Source: an uncultured Clostridia bacterium
Lineage (GTDB): Bacteria > Bacillota > Clostridia > Christensenellales > Borkfalkiaceae
Direction: 5' to 3'
Assembly (NCBI GenBank): GCA_947629735.1
Contig: CANREX010000024.1
Location: 1-14,345 of the forward strand
DNA length: 14,345 nucleotides
Shown piece by piece: positions 1 to 6,941 of the stretch. The first letter of the stretch is position 1. Every line of letters begins with the position of its first letter. The notes beneath the pieces are model-generated. The model searched no databases. It saw only the letters and a program-made list of their open reading frames with translations, and had not been told where the DNA came from. Both the position numbers and the translations under genes were made by a program.

Positions 1-262
1 GCTTTGTTAAGATATTTTGGGATAGTTGAATGACCAAAATTAAAAGCAGAACTGCGGGGTTACAAGCGATTCTGCTTTTGGTAAATGCATAATGTTATGT
101 GAAAATGATTGGGAAATTTTGGGAAATACGGAAATTTTACAGAAAACGGGAACAAGCGGAAACGCCTTGTTTTTGATTGTTTTTAATGATTTTTTGCTTT
201 TAAACGCCTCTTTTTCGATGCTTTTCAAATACTCAAAATCGACCGAAAATCGGGGCGATTTG
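1..262. other. AT-rich region without a recognised gene
   Basis: No convincing gene is seen. On the + strand the first 33 bases read as an open frame ending in TGA; it could be the last ten codons of a gene outside the window, but that is too little to identify. A 62-codon open frame on the - strand (40-228) has no recognisable domain and no good ribosome site, and I regard it as chance. The stretch contains an inverted repeat (42-79), a cluster of GGGAAA-type motifs (111-166) and an imperfect hairpin around 238-259. Confidence 0.5.
42..79 (+). terminator. Stem-loop, possible bidirectional terminator
   Basis: AAAAGCAGAA (42-51) is perfectly complementary to TTCTGCTTTT (70-79), with an 18-base loop. 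The A-run on one side and T-run on the other would allow weak intrinsic termination in either direction. It sits just after the stop of the open frame that enters from the left edge, which fits a 3' end there. The T-run is only four bases, so it could instead be a recombinase or regulator site. Confidence 0.4.
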
Positions 263-356
263 CCTTAAAATCCCTCGGGCGAAAGCCCGTGCCGGTTCAA
301 GTCCACGCGGGGCAAAGCCGACGCCATCGAGCGAAGCAAAGATACCAGCGGCACCA
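263..356 (+). pseudogene. tRNA-Leu(UAA)-like 3' fragment, broken
   Basis: From 263 the sequence matches the 3' half of a leucine tRNA with anticodon TAA: the anticodon loop (CTTAAAATCC), a long variable arm able to fold as CGGGC-GAAA-GCCCG, then the T-arm 5' strand and loop GCCGGTTCAAGTCC up to 304. The expected T-stem 3' strand is missing. About 40 unrelated bases follow, then CCAGCGGCACCA (345-356), which resembles an acceptor end with its CCA. The 5' half (acceptor 5' strand, D-arm, anticodon 5' stem) is absent. It cannot make a functional tRNA. Starting at the anticodon loop is typical of the tRNA 3' segment copied at tyrosine-integrase attachment sites, so an old att site is a reasonable inference. 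No integrase is seen in the window. Confidence 0.55.
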
Positions 357-360
357 CTTA

Positions 361-399
361 TAGCGCAAGTTGAACCTAATTCAACTTGCGCTATTTTTT
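361..399 (+). terminator. Strong intrinsic terminator, rightward
   Basis: A perfect 14-bp stem (TAGCGCAAGTTGAA at 361-374 with its complement at 380-393), a CCTAA loop and six T residues (394-399). It would stop + strand transcription coming through the tRNA-like remnant and so protect the array from antisense reading. On the - strand the hairpin has no U-tract after it, so it is at best a weak end for the pre-crRNA, although the hairpin could stabilise that transcript's 3' end. Confidence 0.75.
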
Positions 400-414
400 A
401 TGCTCTCTGCTCAG

Positions 415-450
415 CCTTTCTGCATGCTTAAAATAACAAAACTCTCAAAC
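415..450 (-). repeat. Degenerate terminal (leader-distal) repeat
   Basis: The right half (432-450) matches the consensus except for one G-to-A change, while the left half has largely diverged. Read in the direction of transcription, the conserved half is the 5' half of the repeat, the part that pairs with tracrRNA downstream of the last spacer (451-480). The oldest spacer should therefore still yield a usable crRNA, although the repeat is degraded on its other side. Decay of the leader-distal repeat is common in CRISPR arrays. Confidence 0.9.
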
Positions 451-912
451 TAACCCGCACGATTCAAGTTGGCGCGTAGAGTTTTAATCACTTACAGAAT
501 AACAAGACTCTCAAACACCTAACCCGGACGACAAAATAACTAAATAGTTTTAATCACTTACAGAATAACAAGACTCTCAAACTAATCGATAATGTCGGAT
601 AATTCTTTAACTGTTTTAATCACTTACAGAATAACAAGACTCTCAAACGTCCCACCCGATGCATCCATCGTAAAAAGAGTTTTAATCACTTACAGAATAA
701 CAAGACTCTCAAACGTTTGACTGATTCAGTCCGACTAAAATGAAGTTTTAATCACTTACAGAATAACAAGACTCTCAAACGTGTAAGGCTTGGGATATGT
801 AGCCGAAAGAGTTTTAATCACTTACAGAATAACAAGACTCTCAAACATACCGAGATATTCATTCTCATATGCCTTGGTTTTAATCACTTACAGAATAACA
901 AGACTCTCAAAC
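415..912 (-). CRISPR. Type II-A CRISPR array, 7 spacers
   Basis: Seven identical 36-bp repeats start at 481, 547, 613, 679, 745, 811 and 877, and a degenerate eighth ends at 450. All seven spacers are exactly 30 bp (451-480, 517-546, 583-612, 649-678, 715-744, 781-810, 847-876), a period of 66. On the + strand each repeat begins GTTTTAATCACTTACAG and ends CTCTCAAAC. Transcription is leftward: the repeat then starts GTTTGAGAGTC, it pairs in that orientation with the tracrRNA beside cas9, the leader and promoter lie on the csn2 side, and the degenerate repeat is at the far left. The newest spacer should be 847-876. No spacer matches another part of the window beyond short chance runs, so targets are unknown. 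Confidence 0.98.
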
Positions 913-972
913 CTCAAACAGTTCAGGCGTAAAAGCGCGTTCAGACGTAACGGTCATTCCGTAAGCAAAGTT
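913..972 (-). promoter_or_regulatory. CRISPR leader
   Basis: This is the short stretch between the array promoter and the first repeat. Read leftward, it ends in CTGTTTGAG directly against the repeat, whose own first bases are GTTTGAG. In studied type II-A loci the last leader bases form a leader-anchoring site read by Cas1-Cas2 during spacer integration, and one known class is ATTTGAG. The match here is GTTTGAG, one base different. The leader is short because csn2 stops at 985. Confidence 0.7.
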
Positions 973-1001
973 ATTTTAGCATATTCAGCCGTAATTTTCA
1001 A
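973..1001 (-). promoter_or_regulatory. Pre-crRNA promoter
   Basis: On the - strand there is TTGAAA (1001 to 996), a 17-base spacer and TAAAAT (978 to 973) preceded by TGC, an extended -10. Both boxes match the SigA consensus at five of six positions. Initiation near 966 would give a leader RNA of about 54 nt before the first repeat. The -35 box lies inside the last codons of csn2 and the -10 box just past its stop, so the array has its own promoter and need not rely on read-through from the cas operon. Confidence 0.75.
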
Positions 1002-1680
1002 GAATTTCGCATAAATCTTCGGTAATAATAATTGCCTTTTCCTTAGAAGAAAGCGGGCGACATTTGCAGTGTTCAATAAGCAACAACCCTACTTTTTCAA
1101 GTGCGCAGTGATGGTAAAGTGCAGACAACTCCTCGTCGCAAAGTACAGATTTGAGATTGATGAACACAAAAAATCCGCAATGCTTCAATTCCACCATAAC
1201 GTTGATATAACAGATAATTTTTTCCAACAACGTATCGTATGTTCTTTCGAAATGTACATCGGTGCTTTTCAACAACTCTTCTGTCGTCAATTCGGAGTAT
1301 GCAAGAGAAAAAGGAAGACTTCCAAACAGTTCGGCAAACAACATGCCGACATCTGTATTTATCGTCGACAATTCAAACTGAGTTTTTCCGCATTTACATA
1401 ACTCGACAAGCTTTTTAATAAGTAAGTTAATCACTTTTTTGTCATTCAAATCGAAATGAAAAGGATCGCAGATAATACATCCTTCCTTATCCGGAAAAAT
1501 CGGCTTGCCGTCTCTTAAAAAACTCAACTCACTTTCCTCCCCCTTAATACTGCAATCAAACATATCCACGAATTTATAAAACTCGCGCGGATTTTCTAAT
1601 ATCAGCAACTGAACGGACTCGTAGGAGAGCGTTATGGGAGTTTCAAGCGATGTGTGATAAATAGTTGTAATTTCATTCAT
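985..1680 (-). CDS. csn2: CRISPR-associated protein Csn2
   Basis: A 231-residue protein in the position of csn2, the hallmark gene of subtype II-A: last gene of the cas operon, next to the array. Csn2 proteins form tetrameric rings around double-stranded DNA ends and assist Cas1-Cas2 in acquiring spacers; they are not needed for interference. Length fits the family (about 220 residues). Family-like features include the N-terminal region with LSYESVQLLILENPREF, the LNDKKVINLLIKKL helix and the hydrophobic strand CGFFVFINLKSVLCDEEL near the C-terminus, which resembles the LLIFVNSGAFLTKDE segment of streptococcal Csn2. Csn2 sequences diverge strongly, so the call rests on both similarity and location. 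The start is 2 bases after the cas2 stop, suggesting translational coupling, with a weak AGAG ribosome site. The last codons carry the -35 box of the array promoter. Confidence 0.88.
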   Translation of the reverse strand: MNEITTIYHTSLETPITLSYESVQLLILENPREFYKFVDMFDCSIKGEESELSFLRDGKPIFPDKEGCIICDPFHFDLNDKKVINLLIKKLVELCKCGKTQFELSTINTDVGMLFAELFGSLPFSLAYSELTTEELLKSTDVHFERTYDTLLEKIICYINVMVELKHCGFFVFINLKSVLCDEELSALYHHCALEKVGLLLIEHCKCRPLSSKEKAIIITEDLCEILENYG

Positions 1681-1682
1681 AA

Positions 1683-2003
1683 TTATATCTCTATTATCCT
1701 GTCAAGAGAATCGATAGCGATTTGCTGTTCCTCCCCCACGAGGTATTCTATACGAGAAAACTGATTTTCGGTTATTTCCAGCAATTCAACCACGCCATCT
1801 GCGGGCAGATTGTTTTTTATGCGTTGCCTGATAGCAAGGCTTGCCACATTATTTATCACAAGTCGGGAATACACGGATTTTTGCATCATAATAAATCCGT
1901 TGCGCACAAGGTATTTATGAAATCTTGTATATTCCTTCCGATCTTTGTCCGTCTGCATGGGAAGGTCGAAAAATATAATCAACCGCATAAATTTATAATT
2001 CAT
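1683..2003 (-). CDS. cas2: CRISPR-associated endoribonuclease-fold protein Cas2
   Basis: A 106-residue Cas2. It has the type II-A start MNYKFMRLIIFFDLPM, with the conserved Asp at residue 13 at the end of the first beta strand of the ferredoxin-like fold, followed by RKEYTRFHKYLVRNGFIMMQKSVYSRL, very close to streptococcal Cas2. Cas2 dimers bridge two Cas1 dimers in the spacer-integration complex; its nuclease activity is not required for that. An AGGAG ribosome site lies about 6 bases before the ATG. The start overlaps the end of cas1 by 11 bases, and csn2 follows after 2 bases, so the three adaptation genes are tightly coupled. The protein ends shortly after the conserved ENQFSRIEYLVGEE segment, slightly shorter than some homologues. 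Confidence 0.96.
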   Translation of the reverse strand: MNYKFMRLIIFFDLPMQTDKDRKEYTRFHKYLVRNGFIMMQKSVYSRLVINNVASLAIRQRIKNNLPADGVVELLEITENQFSRIEYLVGEEQQIAIDSLDRIIEI

Positions 2004-2871
2004 TTGTCTCCTCTTCCGGAAAAATTATAAGAGAAGCGTCACCCCCATTCAAAGCTGCCAAAATGCTTCTTACATAATTGCGTATCGCCACGTCAAGCGT
2101 CGTGTGCTTGCCCTCGAAAATAATTCCGGAATTGAGTATATCAGCCATTTTGCGCTTAAAATTCACATCACCCTCTTCAATGGAAAGCGCATGTCTGTCA
2201 ACAAGCGGGCGCAAAGGTTCCATAAAATCACAGCCGAGATTAAACTCGTTGAACTCGTTTATGTGATGTATGCCAAGCTGAGTACAATAACCGCACGCAA
2301 CTATTTCCCTGTTGCAGGCAGACAGTACAACGGCATAACCGTAATTGAGACAACCGTTTAAGAACCCGCCTATCTTTCTTGAATTGTTTTCTCCGAGTAT
2401 ACAGTTAAAATAAACCTTCGCTGCATGCCCTTCCCTGTTGGTTATATCGCCGAGTTGCACCTCGTTTATATATTCAGATAACATATGCGCCTGTTCCGAA
2501 TACCCCAGCGATTGCAATACCGACATTTGTGAGTGGATTTTACGCCATATTATCTTTTGCCATACTTCGGATTTGATATGATCGCTCCATTCGGCCTGCA
2601 TTTTATATCTTTTGGACGTATTCACCGTTCCGTAATAAGGCAACAGTTCGGAACAAGGATTGCACTTTTCGTCGCAAAATATCACTTTAATATTCCTGCG
2701 CATCAGTTCGCATAAGAGAGCTGCCGTAAGCGACACGGCAGTACTTTGGACAATCAATGTATTGATTTCCCCTATAAACACATGCCTTTCCTGTTCGCCG
2801 CGAATTATAAGTCTGTCCAAACGGAATTCAAGTTTACATCGCGATTTTATCACTACAACACGGAAGCCCAC
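1993..2871 (-). CDS. cas1: CRISPR-associated integrase Cas1
   Basis: A 292-residue Cas1 of the II-A type, the integrase that inserts prespacers at the leader-repeat junction. Metal-binding residues can be placed: Glu147 in NREGHAAKVYF, His203 in GIHHINEFNEFN, and Asp215 and Glu218 in CDFMEPLRPLVD. The N-terminal beta-rich domain (about 1-85) and the C-terminal helical domain are both complete, so the enzyme looks active. The start is GTG at 2871, chosen because it gives the family-typical opening MGFRVVVIKSRCKL. An AAGGAG site lies inside the end of cas9 (2885-2890), rather far away at about 13 bases. The cas9 stop codon is 2873-2875, so the two genes are one base apart. The gene and its two downstream neighbours are visibly more AT-rich than cas9. 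Confidence 0.97.
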   Translation of the reverse strand: MGFRVVVIKSRCKLEFRLDRLIIRGEQERHVFIGEINTLIVQSTAVSLTAALLCELMRRNIKVIFCDEKCNPCSELLPYYGTVNTSKRYKMQAEWSDHIKSEVWQKIIWRKIHSQMSVLQSLGYSEQAHMLSEYINEVQLGDITNREGHAAKVYFNCILGENNSRKIGGFLNGCLNYGYAVVLSACNREIVACGYCTQLGIHHINEFNEFNLGCDFMEPLRPLVDRHALSIEEGDVNFKRKMADILNSGIIFEGKHTTLDVAIRNYVRSILAALNGGDASLIIFPEEETNEL

Positions 2872-2872
2872 T

Positions 2873-5800
2873 TTAAATTTTTCTCTCCTTTAAGTCCAGA
2901 CCGCACGCAGATGAATGTACGACGGCAAAATCAACATCGGTTATGTTTTTATTGATAAGCAGCTTTCCGCAAGACGAACCCTCGCCCAGCAAAGTGAGAT
3001 TTGCCGCCTCCGCATTGCATTTGAAAAACTTTGCTATCTGCAAAAGCGTTTTTGCCTGTTCGAGGACGGAGCGCGATCTGAATTTGTCCCGTTTGCTTTC
3101 CAGAATTTCCTTAAAATGCACCGCACCGGAAATCCCGCCGTACACTTTCTTGCCGAGTTGACATAGCATAATCTCATAGATTTGCTCATTATGTGCGCGG
3201 TCGATTTGCAGCCGTATTTCACCGAAGCGGTTGGTGTGCATGACAAAGGTTTCCGCCGAGATATCCGCCACTCTGCCATCCATTTCCCGTTCCGCCAACG
3301 AGGATAAGGCTTTTATGTATTTATCCGTTTTTTCGTCCGTATACCACTGTATGGCGTTATGCAGAAGAATACGCGAGCCGGTTATCCCCGCAATATATGC
3401 GGGAAAGCCGTTTACCTTTACGAGCGCTTTTTTACGCAGGCATGAAACGATGAGTTCGGGTTCTTTAAGCCCGCATCCGTGTTCCAGATAGGCGGATATC
3501 CTGCCCTTATCGCCGTGCGCGTTATAATCGACAAGCACGGGAATCGCCTCTATCGTTTTTAACTCTCCGCCATTTTTGTCCTTTGAGCGGACAACCACGA
3601 AGTACGCCGTATTGAGAGATTTATATCCGCCGTATTTCTTCACGTCGGACATCACACCTTTCCCCTTTATGGGCGCGCCGACGCCGCCGTCGTTTTTGCC
3701 GCTCGCCTGTTGGTTGTAAAATTCCCCGCCGTCTACGAAGGAATACCTCGTAACGGACATGCTCGTGCGCGACACGTTGGCGCGGACAATGCCGAGGGAA
3801 TTTTCCGCATCCCACGCCCCGTCGACGTCATACGTAAACAATTTATCGAGGTTTATCTGCCTTTGCGAGCCGTCGCTTTCCCTGCGCCTGAAATAATCGG
3901 CAAGGCGGGTGAAGCGCACGTCGTACACATTGCCGACGACTATATTGAGATAGGCGTCGCGGGCGTGATGCAAATCATTGGTTTCCCTGCACTTGGGTAT
4001 ATTGAATTTATCCCTGAACGCGGAGACGTTTGCCGCCTTGCTGTAAACTATCTTCGTGCCCTTATCGCCGAATTTTCGCGTTAAAAGTTCGGCAACGGCT
4101 TTCGCCATCTGGTTGGTATACACGAGCTGGCGGTTTACAAATCCTTCGTAGTCCTCGTCCGTCAAAGCGCTCTTGCGCGTAAGGCGCGCCCACTTTTCAT
4201 CGCTTATGAGTTGCTTTTCGTGCAAAAGTTTCCAAAACGGCGTCTGTTTGCGGAAATCGTCCGTAAGGGGATATGTATCCGACTTTTTGCTGTTTTCCGA
4301 GCGGAGGACCAGCACCTTGTTATCGATGCTGTCGTCCTTTACAAGCGAACGCGGAACGATATGATCGACGTCATACGTATCTGTGTTGAGCTGCGAAAGG
4401 TCGATTTGATTTCCCGAATACATGCATCTGCCGAGCTGTCTGTAATACAGATACAGCCTTTCGCTGCGGAGTTCGTCATCCGTCTTTTGCCTTAACTCGC
4501 TTTTAAGCGCGTCTATGTCCGCCACGGTTTCCAGAAGAGATAACAGCTGCTCTTTCCTTGAAATCGTGCGCTTTTTATTCTCGGGCGAGTTGTTCTGCCG
4601 CGTTACCTCGACGAAAATTTTATCGGGATAACGACCGAGGGCGTTGACGTATTCGTCAACCATAACAAGTGACTGCCAGATGCCGCGGCGGAGTTGCGGC
4701 GCAACATACAGCTCTTTTACATCTTTATATCCGACTTCTCCGTCCGCCGCGCCGTTCGCCCCGTCAAGCGCTTGGCGGAAGAGATATTTTTCGCCGAACA
4801 ATATCTCGTTTAAGTTGAGATTTGTCCGATACAGCTCGGAGAGTATCGTATATTGTCCGCCCGCGGGGTTTTCGCCGCCGCTTATGCCCGTTAAAAACGC
4901 GAGCGACAGCCTGCCGAAATCCTTGAAAATAGTCAGCCCTTTTATCCATTTGATGTTCTCGCTTATCTCTTTGTAGGCGGAATATTTCCCGAGGAGATAT
5001 CTCCCGACCATATTCTTATCCGAACAAATGGTATGCCAAAGTATGATATCTTCACAAATTTCGGGGTGTTCATCTACGAACGAGCCCAGCTTGTTTTTGA
5101 GCGTCACGTAAGAGCGCATGTCGCCCTTGAAATCGCCGTCCTTGCCCGTCAGATTTATCCTCTCCCCTTTGCGCGCATAGCCGTGGGATATAAGATATCC
5201 TATTATCTTTTTGTCGTTCACGCGCGGTTGGGTCAGGAAAAGATTATCGAACAGCTCCTTTTTCATCGCGACGGATATGGCTTCGCCGTTTATGCGCAAC
5301 TTGTTGAGACGGTTTAACACGTCGAACGCCTGATAATACATAGAGCATTTCGGCAAAACGTCCTCCGCAAACAGATAACTGCATTTGCCCGTCATTCTGC
5401 GTATAAAACCCTCGTTGCTCTTTTCGAGGTCAACCATCTCCCCGAAATTCCACGGAGTAATCCTGCCCTCTTTGCGGACTATCCAGCTGTTTTCGCCGTG
5501 GGGATTGAGCGGCCCTACGAAATAGGGGATGCGGAACAGAAAAACAGAACGGATTTTTTGGGCGGGAGTAAGCCCGTCGATGTCCTTTACGCCGAATTCG
5601 GGGAAGTCGCGGCAGAGATTGGAAAGAATTTTATCAAGCTCCGCCAAATTGAGCTGATGGGGAAATAACCCATTGTCGGAATTGAGAATTTTAGGCAGAA
5701 ACGTCCCCTCTTTGAGTTCGCGCGTGACGCTCTCCCACAGCGCGCGCCCGCCTTCGTCCGCGGGCGGCTCTTTCAGAGCCTCGGAAAGATATCTCGCAAA

Positions 5801-6889
5801 CTCTTCCGCGGTGCACTTTGCGACGTTGATTTTTTTGCGTGAAGGCTTCGTATACCCGATATAATTTGCGTAGTTTGCCTTTTTGTCTACGCTTTTGAAC
5901 ACCTCGCGATACAAGTCGTGGGAATAATACTTAGCAATCAGCGTTTTGAGTTCCGAGAGGTCTTTGCTGTGCTTATCGTATATTTTAATCATAGCCTGCG
6001 ACACTGTCTCGCACCCGTCGAGGATTTTTTCAAGGCGCACGAATTTATAAATTTTTCTGAGACAATCGAAGAGAGCGAAACCGTCGCCCAGCGTTTCCGC
6101 CTTGGCTTCGAATTCCTCGTCGGGTATATCGGCGGAAAAGCTCTTCTCGTCACATTCTTCAAATATGTCGGAAGGGTTGCACTTTCCGCCCAACATAAAG
6201 GTCACTATCGCCTTCATCTGTCGGGAGTTGCCGAAATAACCGAACAATTCTTTCTTTTTGTCGTTCATTCTCTTGGAAGAATCGACGGCGACGCCGAGGA
6301 AAACTTCCGCGTAATCCACATTCAAAAAAGGCGCGTCGTCGAACAGCTGGGAAGATATCTCGTTGAATTCGGCGAAAAACGCCCCGAGGTTGCGCTTGCC
6401 CACCGAATATGACCCGTCGAAAAGGAAATGCCCCCGATATTTCAATATGTGGTGCAGGGCGAGATAATACAGCCGCAAATCGTCCGCCCCGCCGTCTATG
6501 AGTTTCTGCCTTAAATGAAAAATCGTGGGATACTCCGCATAAAATTGCCTGTCGGTATAATCGGCGTCGGCAAAAAGAGCGAATTTGGGCAAACCGTTCG
6601 GCTTGTCCTCCTCATACAGCGCGCTGTTTTTAAGCCGCAAAAAGAACTCTTCATCCTTTATATACGGCGCGAACAGCTCCTGCAACAGCGCTATACGCTC
6701 CTTGCGCCGCGACAATCTCCTGCGCGCCGTGCGGAAATTTCTGCGCTCGCTTGCGTCTTTCGATTCGTCGAAAAGCCTGACCGCGTAAAGGTCCTTGCCC
6801 TTTGCTCGCAAAATATTGTAGTTTTCATCCGTGCACGCAATGCCCACCGAATCGGTGCCTATATCAAGCCCCAAATAAAATTTCTTCAC
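2873..6889 (-). CDS. cas9: CRISPR-associated RNA-guided endonuclease Cas9
   Basis: An RNA-guided DNA endonuclease that cuts both strands of targets matching the crRNA. With the GTG start at 6889 it has 1338 residues, close to the 1368 of S. pyogenes Cas9. Visible in order: RuvC-I YLGLDIGTDSVG with Asp9; the Arg-rich bridge helix at about 47-73; the alpha-helical recognition lobe to about 710; RuvC-II KIFVEVTRQNN with Glu761; the HNH domain YDVDHIVPRSLVKDDSIDNKV with Asp842, His843 and Asn857; RuvC-III LHHARDAYLN with His975 and Asp978; then the PAM-interacting region, from about 1090 to the end. All nuclease residues are present, so it should be catalytically active. An in-frame ATG at 6913 would add eight residues, but it has no ribosome site, whereas GTG 6889 follows AAGGAG by 6 bases and gives the usual V/M-KK-YLGLDIG opening. 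The C-terminus lacks the R-x-R of the NGG-reading enzyme. Confidence 0.97.
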   Translation of the reverse strand: MKKFYLGLDIGTDSVGIACTDENYNILRAKGKDLYAVRLFDESKDASERRNFRTARRRLSRRKERIALLQELFAPYIKDEEFFLRLKNSALYEEDKPNGLPKFALFADADYTDRQFYAEYPTIFHLRQKLIDGGADDLRLYYLALHHILKYRGHFLFDGSYSVGKRNLGAFFAEFNEISSQLFDDAPFLNVDYAEVFLGVAVDSSKRMNDKKKELFGYFGNSRQMKAIVTFMLGGKCNPSDIFEECDEKSFSADIPDEEFEAKAETLGDGFALFDCLRKIYKFVRLEKILDGCETVSQAMIKIYDKHSKDLSELKTLIAKYYSHDLYREVFKSVDKKANYANYIGYTKPSRKKINVAKCTAEEFARYLSEALKEPPADEGGRALWESVTRELKEGTFLPKILNSDNGLFPHQLNLAELDKILSNLCRDFPEFGVKDIDGLTPAQKIRSVFLFRIPYFVGPLNPHGENSWIVRKEGRITPWNFGEMVDLEKSNEGFIRRMTGKCSYLFAEDVLPKCSMYYQAFDVLNRLNKLRINGEAISVAMKKELFDNLFLTQPRVNDKKIIGYLISHGYARKGERINLTGKDGDFKGDMRSYVTLKNKLGSFVDEHPEICEDIILWHTICSDKNMVGRYLLGKYSAYKEISENIKWIKGLTIFKDFGRLSLAFLTGISGGENPAGGQYTILSELYRTNLNLNEILFGEKYLFRQALDGANGAADGEVGYKDVKELYVAPQLRRGIWQSLVMVDEYVNALGRYPDKIFVEVTRQNNSPENKKRTISRKEQLLSLLETVADIDALKSELRQKTDDELRSERLYLYYRQLGRCMYSGNQIDLSQLNTDTYDVDHIVPRSLVKDDSIDNKVLVLRSENSKKSDTYPLTDDFRKQTPFWKLLHEKQLISDEKWARLTRKSALTDEDYEGFVNRQLVYTNQMAKAVAELLTRKFGDKGTKIVYSKAANVSAFRDKFNIPKCRETNDLHHARDAYLNIVVGNVYDVRFTRLADYFRRRESDGSQRQINLDKLFTYDVDGAWDAENSLGIVRANVSRTSMSVTRYSFVDGGEFYNQQASGKNDGGVGAPIKGKGVMSDVKKYGGYKSLNTAYFVVVRSKDKNGGELKTIEAIPVLVDYNAHGDKGRISAYLEHGCGLKEPELIVSCLRKKALVKVNGFPAYIAGITGSRILLHNAIQWYTDEKTDKYIKALSSLAEREMDGRVADISAETFVMHTNRFGEIRLQIDRAHNEQIYEIMLCQLGKKVYGGISGAVHFKEILESKRDKFRSRSVLEQAKTLLQIAKFFKCNAEAANLTLLGEGSSCGKLLINKNITDVDFAVVHSSACGLDLKERKI

Positions 6890-6895
6890 GATTTT

Positions 6896-6901
6896 CTCCT
6901 T
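6896..6901 (-). promoter_or_regulatory. Ribosome binding site deciding the cas9 start
   Basis: AAGGAG on the - strand, 6 bases before GTG 6889. It lies downstream of the alternative ATG at 6913, inside what would be its coding sequence, so it supports initiation at GTG 6889. Confidence 0.75.
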
Positions 6902-6906
6902 TTCTC

Positions 6907-6935
6907 TTGACATTACCCGCCCGATGCGTTAAACT
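6907..6935 (+). promoter_or_regulatory. tracrRNA promoter
   Basis: TTGACA (6907-6912, a perfect -35 box), a 17-base spacer and TAAACT (6930-6935, four of six). Initiation would fall at about 6942, exactly where the anti-repeat begins. The promoter lies in the cas9 leader on the opposite strand, and its -35 box overlaps the alternative cas9 ATG at 6911-6913. Confidence 0.7.
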
Positions 6936-6941
6936 GACAGT

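Noticed and set aside
1..33. Open frame entering from the left edge on the + strand, ending in TGA
   Set aside because: Only ten codons are visible, with no recognisable motif; it cannot be told from chance.
40..228. 62-codon open frame on the - strand
   Set aside because: It has no domain, no ribosome site, and low-complexity AT-rich sequence around a stem-loop.
361..399. Hairpin as terminator of the pre-crRNA
   Set aside because: On the - strand no U-tract follows the stem, so it is called only for the + strand.
649..678. Spacer sharing CCCGATGC with the cas9-tracrRNA region near 6920
   Set aside because: Only 8 matching bases, not in the seed next to the repeat; chance similarity rather than self-targeting or autoregulation.
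790..1014. Open frame on the + strand across the array
   Set aside because: It reads CRISPR repeats and spacers; the repeated peptide is the translated repeat, not a gene.
6889..6941. Long tracrRNA form acting as a natural single guide against the cas promoter, as in S. pyogenes
   Set aside because: No repeat-like segment able to pair with the anti-repeat was seen just upstream of it, and I could not find a match to the cas promoter.
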